DNA of 64,000 nt from Paenibacillus radicibacter (GCF_024721995.1 NZ_JANQBC010000013.1:62001-126000), one strand, 5' to 3'. Shown: positions 17,238 through 26,532, counted from the stretch's first letter. Notes: generated by a model from the sequence alone, not told the origin. Numbers and translations: made by a program.

Positions 17238-18674
17238 CTATTCCTTTTGTTGATCCTTTGCTTTTAGCCACTTTGGAGCCCCTTTGTTCTTACGTTCACG
17301 AGCTTCTTCTTTCTTATTCTTCTTCTTGATCGGTGCTGCTTGCGTTTGATTTACTGTCGCTTTCGGTTTTCTTTCGCTAACTGGACTCCCATTGCCTACA
17401 GGTTGGCCTTTAACCACTGCTTTATCGCCTGTTTTTGGCACTGATGTTGAGGTAGCTGTCGGTGTAGCCGAAGTTGAAGCCACTTTACGCTCTGCACTTT
17501 GACGCGTGGCACGCATTTTCGCACCTGTACCTGGTGCTACCGCTTTACCCTCATACATTTCTTTCGGCTCAATCTGAATACCAAGTTGTTTACCCAACTT
17601 GTCAAGAATCCAGACTTCTGGTGGAGTTACAATTGATATAGCCGTCCCTTGTCTACCCATACGTCCTGTACGACCGACACGATGCAAATAATATTCAGCA
17701 TTAGGCGCAGGATCTAAATGGAAAATATGCGTCACACCTTCAATATCGAGCCCTCGAGCAGCAACGTCTGTCGCAAGTAACAACTTAAATTTCCCGCTTC
17801 TAAAGTTCTGCATGACCTGGGCGCGCTCATTTTTACCCGCTTCACCATGTAGGGATTCTACGGATAGGCCAAGATACTTCATCTTAGATAACGTGTCTTC
17901 AACATCCGAAGTCACATTCGTAAACACAATAGCGGAATTTGGTTTATACGAATGAACAAGGCGACGTAAGGTATCCATTTTGTTGCGTTCATCCGTTACG
18001 AAGTACATATGTTCAATTGTCTCCGCCGTACGTTGGCTTGGATTAATTGCAATATGAACCGGATCAGTCAATTGACTTTCAGCTTCGCGATGCACATCAT
18101 CCGTAATCGTCGCTGAGAAAAACAACAATTGACGCGAACGCATCATCTTTTTCAAAATTTTATCGACATCACGCGCAGATCCTAGCGTCAACACTTGATC
18201 CACTTCATCAATGACAGCCGTCTTCACATGATGCACACTGAGCTTGCGCATATTAAGCAACTCTAGAATACGACCCGGTGTCCCCACAACAACGTGTGGA
18301 TTTTGTTTCAAGCGATCCACTTGTCTGGACAGCGCCGCGCCGCCAATTAATCCAAGTACACGAATACCGCTTTCACTCTTCTGTGCTAACTGCTCAATCA
18401 CTCGAACAACCTGCATCCCAAGCTCACGCGTTGGCACGAGAACAACAGCTTGTACATTCTTTGACGCAGCATCTATTTGTTGTAATATCGGCAGCACATA
18501 AGCAAGCGTCTTTCCTGTTCCAGTCTGGGACTGTGCAATGATATCTTTTCCAGCTAGAATAACTGGGAATGTTTCTTGCTGAATCGGTGTAGGTGATGTA
18601 ATTTCTAATTTATGAAGGGCTTGTACCCAATTATCCGTAATGCCAAGCTCTTCGAATGTCTTGCTATTCGTCAA
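17238..18674 (-). CDS. DEAD-box ATP-dependent RNA helicase (YfmL/CshA-like)
   Basis: The 478-aa protein carries the helicase core in order: Q motif T-P-I-Q-Q-E-T, motif I A-Q-S-Q-T-G-T-G-K-T, motif Ia P-T-R-E-L, T-P-G-R, motif II D-E-V-D (not D-E-A-D), motif III S-A-T, and motif VI H-R-V-G-R-T-G-R-M-G-R. A D-E-x-D variant also occurs in YfmL-type helicases. The last 100 residues are a basic, low-complexity tail likely to bind RNA. It unwinds RNA in the cytoplasm, perhaps in ribosome assembly. The start is TTG with GAGG 8 nt upstream, because an in-frame stop excludes an earlier start. Confidence 0.92.
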   Translation of the reverse strand: MTNSKTFEELGITDNWVQALHKLEITSPTPIQQETFPVILAGKDIIAQSQTGTGKTLAYVLPILQQIDAASKNVQAVVLVPTRELGMQVVRVIEQLAQKSESGIRVLGLIGGAALSRQVDRLKQNPHVVVGTPGRILELLNMRKLSVHHVKTAVIDEVDQVLTLGSARDVDKILKKMMRSRQLLFFSATITDDVHREAESQLTDPVHIAINPSQRTAETIEHMYFVTDERNKMDTLRRLVHSYKPNSAIVFTNVTSDVEDTLSKMKYLGLSVESLHGEAGKNERAQVMQNFRSGKFKLLLATDVAARGLDIEGVTHIFHLDPAPNAEYYLHRVGRTGRMGRQGTAISIVTPPEVWILDKLGKQLGIQIEPKEMYEGKAVAPGTGAKMRATRQSAERKVASTSATPTATSTSVPKTGDKAVVKGQPVGNGSPVSERKPKATVNQTQAAPIKKKNKKEEARERKNKGAPKWLKAKDQQKE

Positions 18675-18754
18675 TGTTATTGCCTCATTTCTTTCATCTG
18701 TTTGCCTTATATTATAAGCGACTCACTCTCGTTCTACAAATACGTCAGCACAAT

Positions 18755-18783
18755 AAAGCCTGACGACACTTATCGTCAGGCTT
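18755..18783 (-). terminator. Terminator of the stalk-domain protein gene
   Basis: AAAGCCTGACGA and TCGTCAGGCTT form a stem with a 6-nt loop just beyond the stop at 18794. Confidence 0.65.
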
Positions 18784-18793
18784 AACTACTATC

Positions 18794-19924
18794 TTACCAT
18801 TTACGAATAATAACTTCATTCGTCTCTTTTACATATTTCACACGCTGCTTTAAATTTTCAGCGACGAATCGAATTGGAATGAGTGCACGATCTTTGATGA
18901 CCATCGGTGCTACATCAAGCTTCACTTCTTCTCCGTTCACAAGTGCAACCTGTTTGCCAATCCATAACTCAATCACAATGCCGTCGAGTTTGTACGTAAT
19001 CATCAGATCCTCTTGATCCCACTCGATTGCCGCACCCCAAGCATCCCCTAAGAAACGAAACGGTACCAGCGTCCGCGTATCCTGAATGATCGGAGGGACT
19101 TCAAGCAATACCGACTGGCCATTAACTGTTGCAACCTTGTTATCAATTTGCATCTTAACTTCTGTTGTCGGTTTTACTGGTGCCGTTACCGTCACCTCAA
19201 TGCGATCCGACTTCCCGATCATCTCATTATTGCTATCGTACACTTCAAAATAATATTGATATACATGTCCTGCTCCTGCTGACTCGTCATCGAAAATCGG
19301 CTTGTGAAGTCGTCCATTGTTAATCATTGCAAAATCTTGTCCGTTATCTGAGCGATAAACGTCCCAGCCATAATCCACATCTTTCGCACCCACACGAATC
19401 GTCACTTGCCCTTCTGGCATATTTCGCTTCAGAATACCGTTATCCGGCTGTTCTATCGGTGTGGTTGATGAATTTTTTTGCAAGACGTAACTAAATTCAA
19501 CTGCGGAGGACGTTAATTTATGAACCTGTATTTTGGCAAATGTATGATTATGTAGGGCAATTAAATATACCTTATGTAGTTCAATTTGAGTCATCGTCTG
19601 ATTCATTGCGGCGAAACTTGTAGACTCTTCAAGCGTCCCGTTTACCTTCGCAATGCCTCGTGCGCCAAGCTCCCCTGCTTGTGACACGACAAAGTCAGCA
19701 TCTGCCTCATTCGGTGTAACTCCATTAATCGATAAACTGAATCCACCATCGAACAATTCATTTTTGTACATTAACATAGGTGAAGTAAGATGATTATAGA
19801 TCGCATTCTTCGGTTTATCCCATTCGATGATGTCAGCTTCTTCGGCAAGAACAATAGATATCCCGGGTCCAATTAGCATCCAGCATACAGCAACTAGCAT
19901 TGTGATAATCGACATTCTCTTCAT
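18794..19924 (-). CDS. Secreted stalk-domain (copper amine oxidase N-terminal-like) protein
   Basis: The 376-aa protein starts with a signal peptide (basic start, hydrophobic core to about residue 27, cleavage near V-L-A-E). A middle region of beta strands (about 130-245) looks like a fibronectin-type surface domain. The C-terminal 110 residues hold the stalk-domain repeat: D-T-R-T-L-V-P-F-R-F-L and the second copy D-R-A-L-I-P-I-R-F-V-A-E, each after a V-N-G segment. Stalk domains are frequent on Paenibacillus cell surfaces and probably bind or space wall-attached proteins. No enzyme domain is seen. Confidence 0.82.
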   Translation of the reverse strand: MKRMSIITMLVAVCWMLIGPGISIVLAEEADIIEWDKPKNAIYNHLTSPMLMYKNELFDGGFSLSINGVTPNEADADFVVSQAGELGARGIAKVNGTLEESTSFAAMNQTMTQIELHKVYLIALHNHTFAKIQVHKLTSSAVEFSYVLQKNSSTTPIEQPDNGILKRNMPEGQVTIRVGAKDVDYGWDVYRSDNGQDFAMINNGRLHKPIFDDESAGAGHVYQYYFEVYDSNNEMIGKSDRIEVTVTAPVKPTTEVKMQIDNKVATVNGQSVLLEVPPIIQDTRTLVPFRFLGDAWGAAIEWDQEDLMITYKLDGIVIELWIGKQVALVNGEEVKLDVAPMVIKDRALIPIRFVAENLKQRVKYVKETNEVIIRKW

Positions 19925-19988
19925 CAGCGGCCCTCATTCCCTTGTACTTTACACCTATATTAGCATACGTCTTAGTGTTGGTTCAGAA

Positions 19989-20774
19989 TTATTTTTTATT
20001 TAAAAATTTGACCGAGATACGGTTAAACGTGCGTGGGAATAGTTGGGCAAACTTCGCTCCCAAGGCAAACATGTGCGGCAAGTTCCGCTCATCTTGCTCT
20101 TTTTCAATCGCTTGAAGGACAACCTGCGCGACTTTTTCAGGCTTTAGCATGTAATTGCTAATGTTCTTCACATAATTCCCAGTCGGGTCGGCTTTCTCGA
20201 AGAATGGTGTTGCAATCGGCCCTGGATTTATTGCCGTTACTTTCACGCCAGAACCTGCAAGCTCTTGACGCAGTGCATTCGTAAGTCCAAGCACTGCATG
20301 TTTCGAAGCGGAGTAACCCGTCGATTTCGCCGTACCAATCTTACCTGCGATTGAAGCAATATTCACTACATGACCAGACCCCCGAGCGATCATCTGTGGC
20401 AACACCGCTTTCGTACACCGAACAATCCCCATATAATTCACATCCATCATCGCTTCGAATTCCTCAATCGGAGATTCCAAGAATGAAGTGAATACGCCGA
20501 ATCCCGCATTATTAATCAGAATATCGATTCGACCATATTGCACAATGATTTGTTTCATCGTCTCTTGGGCTGCTGCATCATCGCGGACATCCATCACATA
20601 CACACCATGTTTGCCCGAGATACCCGCTGCAACTTCATTAAGTTTATGTTCGGCACGTCCGATCAGGACAGGAATCCCACCTTTTGCCGCTATTTGCACG
20701 GCCATCTCCGCCCCGATCCCACTCGAAGCTCCTGTAATGACAATCACTTTATTCTGAATTTGCATGAACGACAC
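19989..20774 (-). CDS. Short-chain dehydrogenase/reductase (YqjQ-like)
   Basis: A 261-aa classical SDR. T14-G-A-S-S-G-I-G is the nucleotide-binding loop, I-N-N-A-G follows, then the catalytic Ser in N-I-A-S-I-A-G-K and Y-S-A-S-K as the Tyr-Lys pair. N-P-G-P-I-A-T closes the cofactor site. It would reduce or oxidise a carbonyl or alcohol with NAD(P)H. The hydrophobic C-terminal region and overall pattern resemble YqjQ/DltE-type SDRs, but the substrate is unknown. It is a single gene. Confidence 0.88.
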   Translation of the reverse strand: MSFMQIQNKVIVITGASSGIGAEMAVQIAAKGGIPVLIGRAEHKLNEVAAGISGKHGVYVMDVRDDAAAQETMKQIIVQYGRIDILINNAGFGVFTSFLESPIEEFEAMMDVNYMGIVRCTKAVLPQMIARGSGHVVNIASIAGKIGTAKSTGYSASKHAVLGLTNALRQELAGSGVKVTAINPGPIATPFFEKADPTGNYVKNISNYMLKPEKVAQVVLQAIEKEQDERNLPHMFALGAKFAQLFPRTFNRISVKFLNKK

Positions 20775-20836
20775 TCATCCTTTTCTTTTCGCTGTATAAA
20801 AGCTCTACCTTAACTTATCCATTCTATATCCAAAAC

Positions 20837-20867
20837 AAAAATAGACGACCTTGTTAGCAGCCGTCTA
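20837..20867 (-). terminator. Terminator of cheX
   Basis: On the minus strand TAGACG and CGTCTA close a stem that starts in the stop codon, followed by TTTTTG. Confidence 0.6.
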
Positions 20868-21323
20868 CGAGATTAACACTTGAATATCTAGTTCTCCAAT
20901 GCCGTCCATAATGAGGGGAACTGTCAATGCTTGTTTCCCATGAAAAGAGTGGGAATGTTCCGAAACAATGAGTACCGGCGGGGTAATATCTACCTTCACA
21001 CCTTGATTATAAAGAAGTGTTGATGCATTGCCTGAGATCATATTGCTGAGCTCCGAAATCGCACTTTGTCCAATTTCATTCATCTCATCAAGTACAAAAC
21101 CGCCCATCATGGCAGATACAACTTTAAGAGCAGCAGATTCTGCTAAACCGAATACAATTTCGCCTTGCATATGTCCGGTCATTCCAATTTGAATCCAGAT
21201 ATAATGATCAGTGAGTTTAATGTCTTTAATAGTCAATTGACCCGTAGTTGGACGAACATTAGCAACCTGCTCGAGGACAAATCTTGCAGATTCTAAGAAA
21301 GGATTAATATACTCTGCTTTCAT
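20865..21323 (-). CDS. cheX: CheX-type CheY-P phosphatase
   Basis: The 152-aa protein fits CheX/CheC phosphatases, which remove phosphate from CheY-P or other receiver domains. The active-site helix is present once, E-L-S-N-M-I-S-G-N-A, giving the E-x-x-N pair. CheX has a single such helix and CheC usually two. The upstream G-x-x-G-E-I-V-F-G strand is also typical. No other chemotaxis gene lies near, so it may act on a receiver encoded elsewhere. The PAS kinase next to it lacks a receiver. Confidence 0.88.
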   Translation of the reverse strand: MKAEYINPFLESARFVLEQVANVRPTTGQLTIKDIKLTDHYIWIQIGMTGHMQGEIVFGLAESAALKVVSAMMGGFVLDEMNEIGQSAISELSNMISGNASTLLYNQGVKVDITPPVLIVSEHSHSFHGKQALTVPLIMDGIGELDIQVLIS

Positions 21324-21524
21324 CTAACTGATCTCCTCAACATTCGATATGTATCATTTTCTCACATTATAAACGAATATTTGCGCGTCGTATACGCGAA
21401 CTCGCATATTTTTACAAAATCCATCATTAAAAGTCCATAGAAAATAGTCGAAAAGTACTAAGAAACCTGTTATCATTTAATAAAATATGGAAATAAACCA
21501 TGATAAAAGGAGTCTTTCAATAAT

Positions 21525-23195
21525 ATGTTCGGTTCCGATCAGCGCACGCGTAAATGGTCATTTCTCGTAACGACTCTTCTATTTGTGATCACGATCACAA
21601 CGCTTACTATGCTTACCAAACTCCTCATTTTTAGCAGTGGTGTTACATTCAGTCATATTCATTTCAAAGAAATTGCATTGATCATTTTCCTCATTGGTTT
21701 AAATGCTTGTATTACGATTTATTTACTCCAGCGTATATCCGCTAACGAAAAGCGCTATCGGTCCTTGTTCGATTTTCATGTGGACTCCATTGTTTCCGTC
21801 GACTCCTTAGGCAATTTACTGCAGACGAATCAGCAATTTGAACAGATGTGCGGATTCACCCGAGAAGAAATTCAACACTTTCCCTTCAATTTACTTTACA
21901 ACTTAGATGATGCTGCTATGGTCAAAGAAAACTTTAACTCTACCTTGCAGGGCAATGCCTGTCATTTCGACCTGACACTTCGCCACCGCTCTGGCAAACC
22001 CATTATAACCAACGTGACTTTTGTTCCTATCGTTGTATCTAGCAAAACCGAAGGTCTCTATATTATTTTTAAAGATGTAACTGAAATTAGACAGCATAAG
22101 AAACAAATTGAACGGCTCCATCGTCACTATCAAATGCTATTGCACTCTGTAACAGACGGAATTATTAGTATGAATAAAGATGCACGAATTACGTTCTGGA
22201 ACCATACGGCTGAAGGCTTAACAGGATGGACGGCAGATGAAATGTTACAGCAGCACGCTTATAAAATTTTACATGAGACGGACGAGGCTGGAGTTGTCAT
22301 ACCTTTTGAACAAGGCGCCGTGTATCAATCCTTACAAGACGGTTATGTCCGAATGGTGAAAGACGTCCTATTCTGGAAAAAAGATGGTACATATTTCCCA
22401 GCGGAATATATGGTCTCTCCGACAATTACCGAAGATGGTTGTCATATCGGGGTTGTCGTCACCTTTAAAGATGTAACCGAACAGATCAAAACGGATGAAT
22501 TGCTTCGCAAATCGGACAAACTATCGGCAGTTGGACAGCTCGCAGCAGGTGTTGCCCATGAGATTCGCAATCCTTTAACCGCTTTGAAGGGTTTCCTCAA
22601 ATTATTGCCAGCTACCAGTCCTAAAGAAGAAGGTTACATGGGCATCATGGAAAAAGAATTGCAGCGCATCGAATTTATCGTGAATGAATTCTTATTAGTA
22701 GCTAAGCCTCAGACGACGTACTTTGCACCACGTTCTCTTAGCCGAATCTTAGAAACAACAGTTGAATTGCTCCAACTTCAAGCCTTGATGAACGGAATTG
22801 AAGTCATTACCGAGATGGAGCCCGATCTTCCTCTAGTCTCTTGTGATGAGAATCAACTCAAACAAGTATTCATTAATATTATTAAAAATGCTTTGGAGGC
22901 GATGCCCTCTGGCGGTACACTTCGCATTCAAGCAGGCTATGCAGAAGGCAATGAGCAATTATTCGTACGTGTTCAAGATAATGGCTGTGGAATTGCACCT
23001 GAACGACTTCCGCAACTTGGCGAACCTTTTTATTCCACCAAGGAAAAAGGGACTGGTCTTGGACTTATGGTTTCGTATAAAATTATTGAAGCCCATAATG
23101 GAAATATGACGATCACGAGCATACTCCAAGTAGGTACCAATGTTGAAATCAACCTGCCGATTGCCGAGGTTGTCCTTACATCTAGAATTAGTTAA
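21525..23195 (+). CDS. PAS-domain sensor histidine kinase (sporulation-kinase-like)
   Basis: The 556-aa kinase has two N-terminal membrane helices (about 13-34 and 47-68) with a very short outside loop, then PAS domains at about 75-190 and 200-320, a HisKA domain with H345 in G-V-A-H-E-I-R-N-P, and a HATPase domain (N-I-I-K-N-A-L, D-N-G-C-G-I, G-T-G-L-G-L). No response regulator is adjacent. This layout is that of KinB/KinE-like kinases feeding the Spo0F-Spo0A phosphorelay, and Sda and Spo0E genes occur in the same window. The signal is unknown. GGAG lies 12 nt before the ATG. Confidence 0.88.
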   Translation: MFGSDQRTRKWSFLVTTLLFVITITTLTMLTKLLIFSSGVTFSHIHFKEIALIIFLIGLNACITIYLLQRISANEKRYRSLFDFHVDSIVSVDSLGNLLQTNQQFEQMCGFTREEIQHFPFNLLYNLDDAAMVKENFNSTLQGNACHFDLTLRHRSGKPIITNVTFVPIVVSSKTEGLYIIFKDVTEIRQHKKQIERLHRHYQMLLHSVTDGIISMNKDARITFWNHTAEGLTGWTADEMLQQHAYKILHETDEAGVVIPFEQGAVYQSLQDGYVRMVKDVLFWKKDGTYFPAEYMVSPTITEDGCHIGVVVTFKDVTEQIKTDELLRKSDKLSAVGQLAAGVAHEIRNPLTALKGFLKLLPATSPKEEGYMGIMEKELQRIEFIVNEFLLVAKPQTTYFAPRSLSRILETTVELLQLQALMNGIEVITEMEPDLPLVSCDENQLKQVFINIIKNALEAMPSGGTLRIQAGYAEGNEQLFVRVQDNGCGIAPERLPQLGEPFYSTKEKGTGLGLMVSYKIIEAHNGNMTITSILQVGTNVEINLPIAEVVLTSRIS

Positions 23196-23214
23196 GAGAA
23201 TGGAGTTAAAGTCG

Positions 23215-24006
23215 ATGCATGCTTTTATTATTGATTTAGATGGAACGTTATATAAGGGAAATGAGCCTATTGATGGGGCTGATCGATTTATTGCGAAGCT
23301 GTACGAAGAGGGGTATCCTTTTCAACTGGTGACGAACAACTCCTCTCGAACACCCGAAGCTGTAGCTATACATCTCAAGAAATTTAATATCGAGGTGGAA
23401 ACCGCGAATATTTTCACTTCCGCGCAAGCGACTGTTCAATATTTGCAAGAAGAAAACATAGGTCGCCGCGTGTATATGATTGGCGAAGAAGGTTTAAGAG
23501 TCGCTCTTACAGAGGCGGGCTATGAGATTGTCGATGAAGCGCCTGATGCCGTCGTACAGGGCATTGATCGCTCATTTAGCTACGAGAAGCTGGCTACCGC
23601 AACGATTCATATTCAAGCGGGTACACGCTTCGTGCTGACGAACCCCGACCATTTGCTGCCTGCAGATGGCAGACTATGGCCCGGCGCAGGTACGATTGCC
23701 GCGTCGATAGAGAAAGCGACCGGTCAACAGCCGGTGGTGATCGGTAAACCATCGCCTATCATTATGCGATATGCGATGACAAGACTAGGTGCGGCAGCAG
23801 AGCGCACCTGGGTGATCGGTGACAACTGTATCACCGATATAGCGGGCGGTGCGGCTGTCAGCTGCCGCACTGCCCTCGTGCTCACAGGCGTTGCCACCGT
23901 GAGCAACTGGCGCGAGCACGCCGAGCACGCGAGCGTGCAGCCCGACCTCGTCTGCGCAAATCTTGACGAGGTGTATGCGCAAGTTACGAACTCGCCGTTG
24001 AAATAG
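23215..24006 (+). CDS. yutF: HAD-IIA phosphatase (YutF/NagD-like)
   Basis: A 263-aa HAD hydrolase of subfamily IIA. Motif I D7-L-D-G-T-L-Y-K-G, motif II T-N-N-S-S-R-T, motif III lysine in G-K-P-S-P, and motif IV G-D-N-C-I-T-D-I-A-G-G are all visible. Relatives dephosphorylate sugar phosphates or nucleotides such as p-nitrophenyl phosphate in vitro. A longer frame starts at 23140 inside the kinase gene, but GGAG at 23202-23205 points to the ATG at 23215. The last 400 bp are clearly richer in G and C than the first half. It may be cotranscribed with the kinase 19 bp upstream. Confidence 0.88.
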   Translation: MHAFIIDLDGTLYKGNEPIDGADRFIAKLYEEGYPFQLVTNNSSRTPEAVAIHLKKFNIEVETANIFTSAQATVQYLQEENIGRRVYMIGEEGLRVALTEAGYEIVDEAPDAVVQGIDRSFSYEKLATATIHIQAGTRFVLTNPDHLLPADGRLWPGAGTIAASIEKATGQQPVVIGKPSPIIMRYAMTRLGAAAERTWVIGDNCITDIAGGAAVSCRTALVLTGVATVSNWREHAEHASVQPDLVCANLDEVYAQVTNSPLK

Positions 24007-24056
24007 ATAGCTCAGCGAGGACCTGCTTACGACCGCGTTCAATCACACGAAACAAC

Positions 24057-24096
24057 AAAGCAGTGTTCTCCTATAAGGTGAGAACACTGCTTTTTC
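24057..24096. terminator. Bidirectional terminator between yutF and padR-like genes
   Basis: AAAGCAGTGTTCTC pairs with GAGAACACTGCTTT around a 9-nt loop, with T-rich ends. Confidence 0.85.
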
Positions 24097-24101
24097 TCAA
24101 A

Positions 24102-24677
24102 CTACTCTTCACGTTCATCAATTAGTAATCGCGTACCAACCTCTTGCAATAATCCCGCTTCTGCATCATGCAATAGCTTTCTTAACCAACGAAGTCGCGC
24201 CATCCCTGTCTCATAACGACCCGTCATCATGTAAAGCACCGCTCGCGGCTCGATCCCGACATGGCTTTCATACACCTGTTTCATCCGGTCCATGTAACTT
24301 TCTTGGTCACGAACTTTCTGCCTCAGTACATCGATGATCTTCGCGGGATCGCCATAACTGGAGAACGATAACGCCGCATAGATCGGATCAAAGATCGGTT
24401 TATCATTCTCGAATTGTTGCATTAACAATTTCTCAAATTCCACTTTTCCCGAATCCGTGATCGCATAGATCGTCTTCTCTGGACGACTTGTATCCCGAAC
24501 AACTTCTAGTGCCTCCACAAAGCCAGCCTTATGCAACTGATCGATCGCATAATAGAGCGAACCATCCTGATACTTAATATAGTAATGCATCGCTCTTTCT
24601 TTCATCGTCTGCCGAATATCATAAGGATGTCGCTCACCCTCCATGAGAATACCGAGAATGACGAGTCTCATCGACAC
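24102..24677 (-). CDS. PadR-family transcriptional regulator
   Basis: The 191-aa protein has a PadR winged helix at the N-terminus (I-L-G-I-L-M-E-G-E-R-H-P-Y-D-I, D-G-S-L-Y-Y-A-I-D-Q-L, then the T-I-Y-A-I-T wing) and a Vir_act_alpha_C-type helical dimer domain. It starts with GTG at 24677, with AGGTGG 6 nt upstream. An ATG two codons in is the alternative. It follows the DHA2 pump gene on the same strand and probably represses that operon. Confidence 0.88.
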   Translation of the reverse strand: MSMRLVILGILMEGERHPYDIRQTMKERAMHYYIKYQDGSLYYAIDQLHKAGFVEALEVVRDTSRPEKTIYAITDSGKVEFEKLLMQQFENDKPIFDPIYAALSFSSYGDPAKIIDVLRQKVRDQESYMDRMKQVYESHVGIEPRAVLYMMTGRYETGMARLRWLRKLLHDAEAGLLQEVGTRLLIDEREE

Positions 24678-24693
24678 AACCGTCCACCTGCCT

Positions 24694-24743
24694 AACCATT
24701 TGAAATCAATTACTAGACACTACGTAATGAAGTTCAAATGGTT
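24694..24743 (-). promoter_or_regulatory. Intercistronic hairpin between MFS and PadR genes
   Basis: AACCATTTGAA (24694-24704) and TTCAAATGGTT (24733-24743) are perfect 11-bp inverted arms with an inner ATTAC/GTAAT stem. It starts right after the MFS stop codon and ends just before the PadR ribosome binding site. There is no T tract, so it is more likely an mRNA stability or processing element, or an operator, than a terminator. Confidence 0.55.
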
Positions 24744-24745
24744 TC

Positions 24746-26278
24746 CTAAATATTCATTTCCGCTTCCCCTGCTTGTGGTTCACCTTTACCTTTTGCAGGC
24801 ACTTGGAGCCGTGCCTTACCCATAAACAAGATACAGACGAAAGCTAGAATCACCATAAAGACAGTAATCAAGAATACATTCGCAATCGATCCTGCAAGGG
24901 CATCTGTAATTTGGTTCATGACATCAGGGGGAATCTGCTTCTTCACTTCAGGCTGCAGCAATATTTTGGCATCTTGTAGGTTGCCGAATTGTGCTCCACC
25001 AGGCATAGCTTTAATTTTGTCTAACAAATAGTTCATTTGAGCCGAACCCAGAATCGTAACGCCAATTGCTGATCCGATCGAACGAGAGAATGTCACAAGC
25101 GAGGTCACACTGCCGCGCTGGCGAATATCAATTTCATGCAGCGCTGTCATCGAGATAACCGGGAATGACATCCCCGTCCCCAAGCCAAGTAAGATCATAT
25201 ACGCAATAACCGTCCAATGCTCCGAACTTACAGATAATGTAGCAAGCAGTGACGTTGCAACAAGCATCATACTGACTGAGATTAGCAGAATGTTGCGATA
25301 AGCAAGCTTACTAAGCAGCATTCCCCCCATCGCACTTGATACGACTAATCCGAGCATCATTGGCGTTAGAATCTGCCCTGCATTCGTTGCACTGCCGTCA
25401 AATACACCTTGTACGAAGAGCGGAATATATGATGAAGCAGAGATTAACACGCCTCCATAGAAAATATTCGTAGAGATGCTCGCAGAGAATAAACGATTCT
25501 TGAACAATTTCAGTGGTACAATCGGTTCCGCCACTTTGGATTCAATGACGAGGAATACCGCAATCCCGATCACAAACCCTGCGAAGAGCGTAACAATCTG
25601 CCACGAACCCCACGGATACTCTCTTCCGCCTAACTCAAGTGCGAACATGAACGAGAGGATCGAGGCTGCAAATACGAGTGTTCCTCCCCAATCCACGCTT
25701 TGCTTCTTATGCGCTAGACTGTCGTGATAGAAGAGGGAGATCAAGATAAGCGAGATGACACCTAACGGTAAGTTCACATAGAAGATCCATTCCCATTGCA
25801 CATGATCGGTAAAATAAGCTCCGATAATCGGTCCAAGCACAGAGGAAATACCAAATACTGCTCCGAACAGCCCTTGCATCTTCCCCCGCTTCTCGGCCGG
25901 GAAAATATCGAATATAATGGCAAACGTAATCGGCATTAAAGCACCGCCGCCCAATCCTTGAATCGCACGATAGATGATGAGCTGTGTCATCGACTGTGCA
26001 CTACCACAAAGCGCCGAACCAATCATGAAGATAACAATACCTAGCAAGAAAAACCGCTTACGACCATACATATCAGATAACTTCCCGAAGATTGGCATCG
26101 TAACCACATTCGCGATCAGATACGCAGAGAACACCCAGATAAAGCTATTAAATCCACCTAACTTTTGCACAATCGTCGGCATCGCAGTTGATACAATGGT
26201 CTGATCTAGTGATGCCAGAAGCAGTCCCAACATAAGACCTAATACCGTCCATGGGATAACAGTCTTTTTCGCATTCAT
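24746..26278 (-). CDS. DHA2-family (EmrB/QacA) MFS drug transporter, second copy
   Basis: A 510-aa protein with about 14 membrane helices and the same motif set as the paralog at 14467-15990: L-D-Q-T-I-V-S-T-A in helix 1, G-K-L-S-D-M-Y-G-R-K-R motif A, R-A-I-Q-G-L-G-G-G-A motif B and G-P-I-I-G-A-Y motif C. It should be a proton-coupled exporter of a toxic compound. The PadR gene downstream makes this an autoregulated efflux operon. The two paralogs are controlled by regulators of different families (MarR and PadR), so they probably answer different inducers. Confidence 0.93.
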   Translation of the reverse strand: MNAKKTVIPWTVLGLMLGLLLASLDQTIVSTAMPTIVQKLGGFNSFIWVFSAYLIANVVTMPIFGKLSDMYGRKRFFLLGIVIFMIGSALCGSAQSMTQLIIYRAIQGLGGGALMPITFAIIFDIFPAEKRGKMQGLFGAVFGISSVLGPIIGAYFTDHVQWEWIFYVNLPLGVISLILISLFYHDSLAHKKQSVDWGGTLVFAASILSFMFALELGGREYPWGSWQIVTLFAGFVIGIAVFLVIESKVAEPIVPLKLFKNRLFSASISTNIFYGGVLISASSYIPLFVQGVFDGSATNAGQILTPMMLGLVVSSAMGGMLLSKLAYRNILLISVSMMLVATSLLATLSVSSEHWTVIAYMILLGLGTGMSFPVISMTALHEIDIRQRGSVTSLVTFSRSIGSAIGVTILGSAQMNYLLDKIKAMPGGAQFGNLQDAKILLQPEVKKQIPPDVMNQITDALAGSIANVFLITVFMVILAFVCILFMGKARLQVPAKGKGEPQAGEAEMNI

Positions 26279-26337
26279 TGTCTGGAATTCCCCTCCACTT
26301 CGTTTCCATATATTTCTTGTGTCTTATATAAATTAGT

Positions 26338-26355
26338 ATATTCAAATTTGAGTAT
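26338..26355. promoter_or_regulatory. Candidate PadR operator dyad
   Basis: ATATTCAAATTTGAGTAT is a dyad with one mismatched pair, about 60 bp upstream of the MFS start. Its TTCAAAT core also occurs in the hairpin between the MFS and PadR genes. Confidence 0.45.
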
Positions 26356-26532
26356 TTTGCAATCATAAAGTATTCATAATTTTTCACACCATTCATTGCT
26401 ATGCAACCGGGCATTCCCGTATAATGAGGAAGTAATAACATTTTATTAATACAATTTTTAATATTGATAAAATTCATCTATAAAACCTCTACCTTCACTT
26501 TGCCGAAGAAGAGCGCCCAGGGAGGGTTGCAA

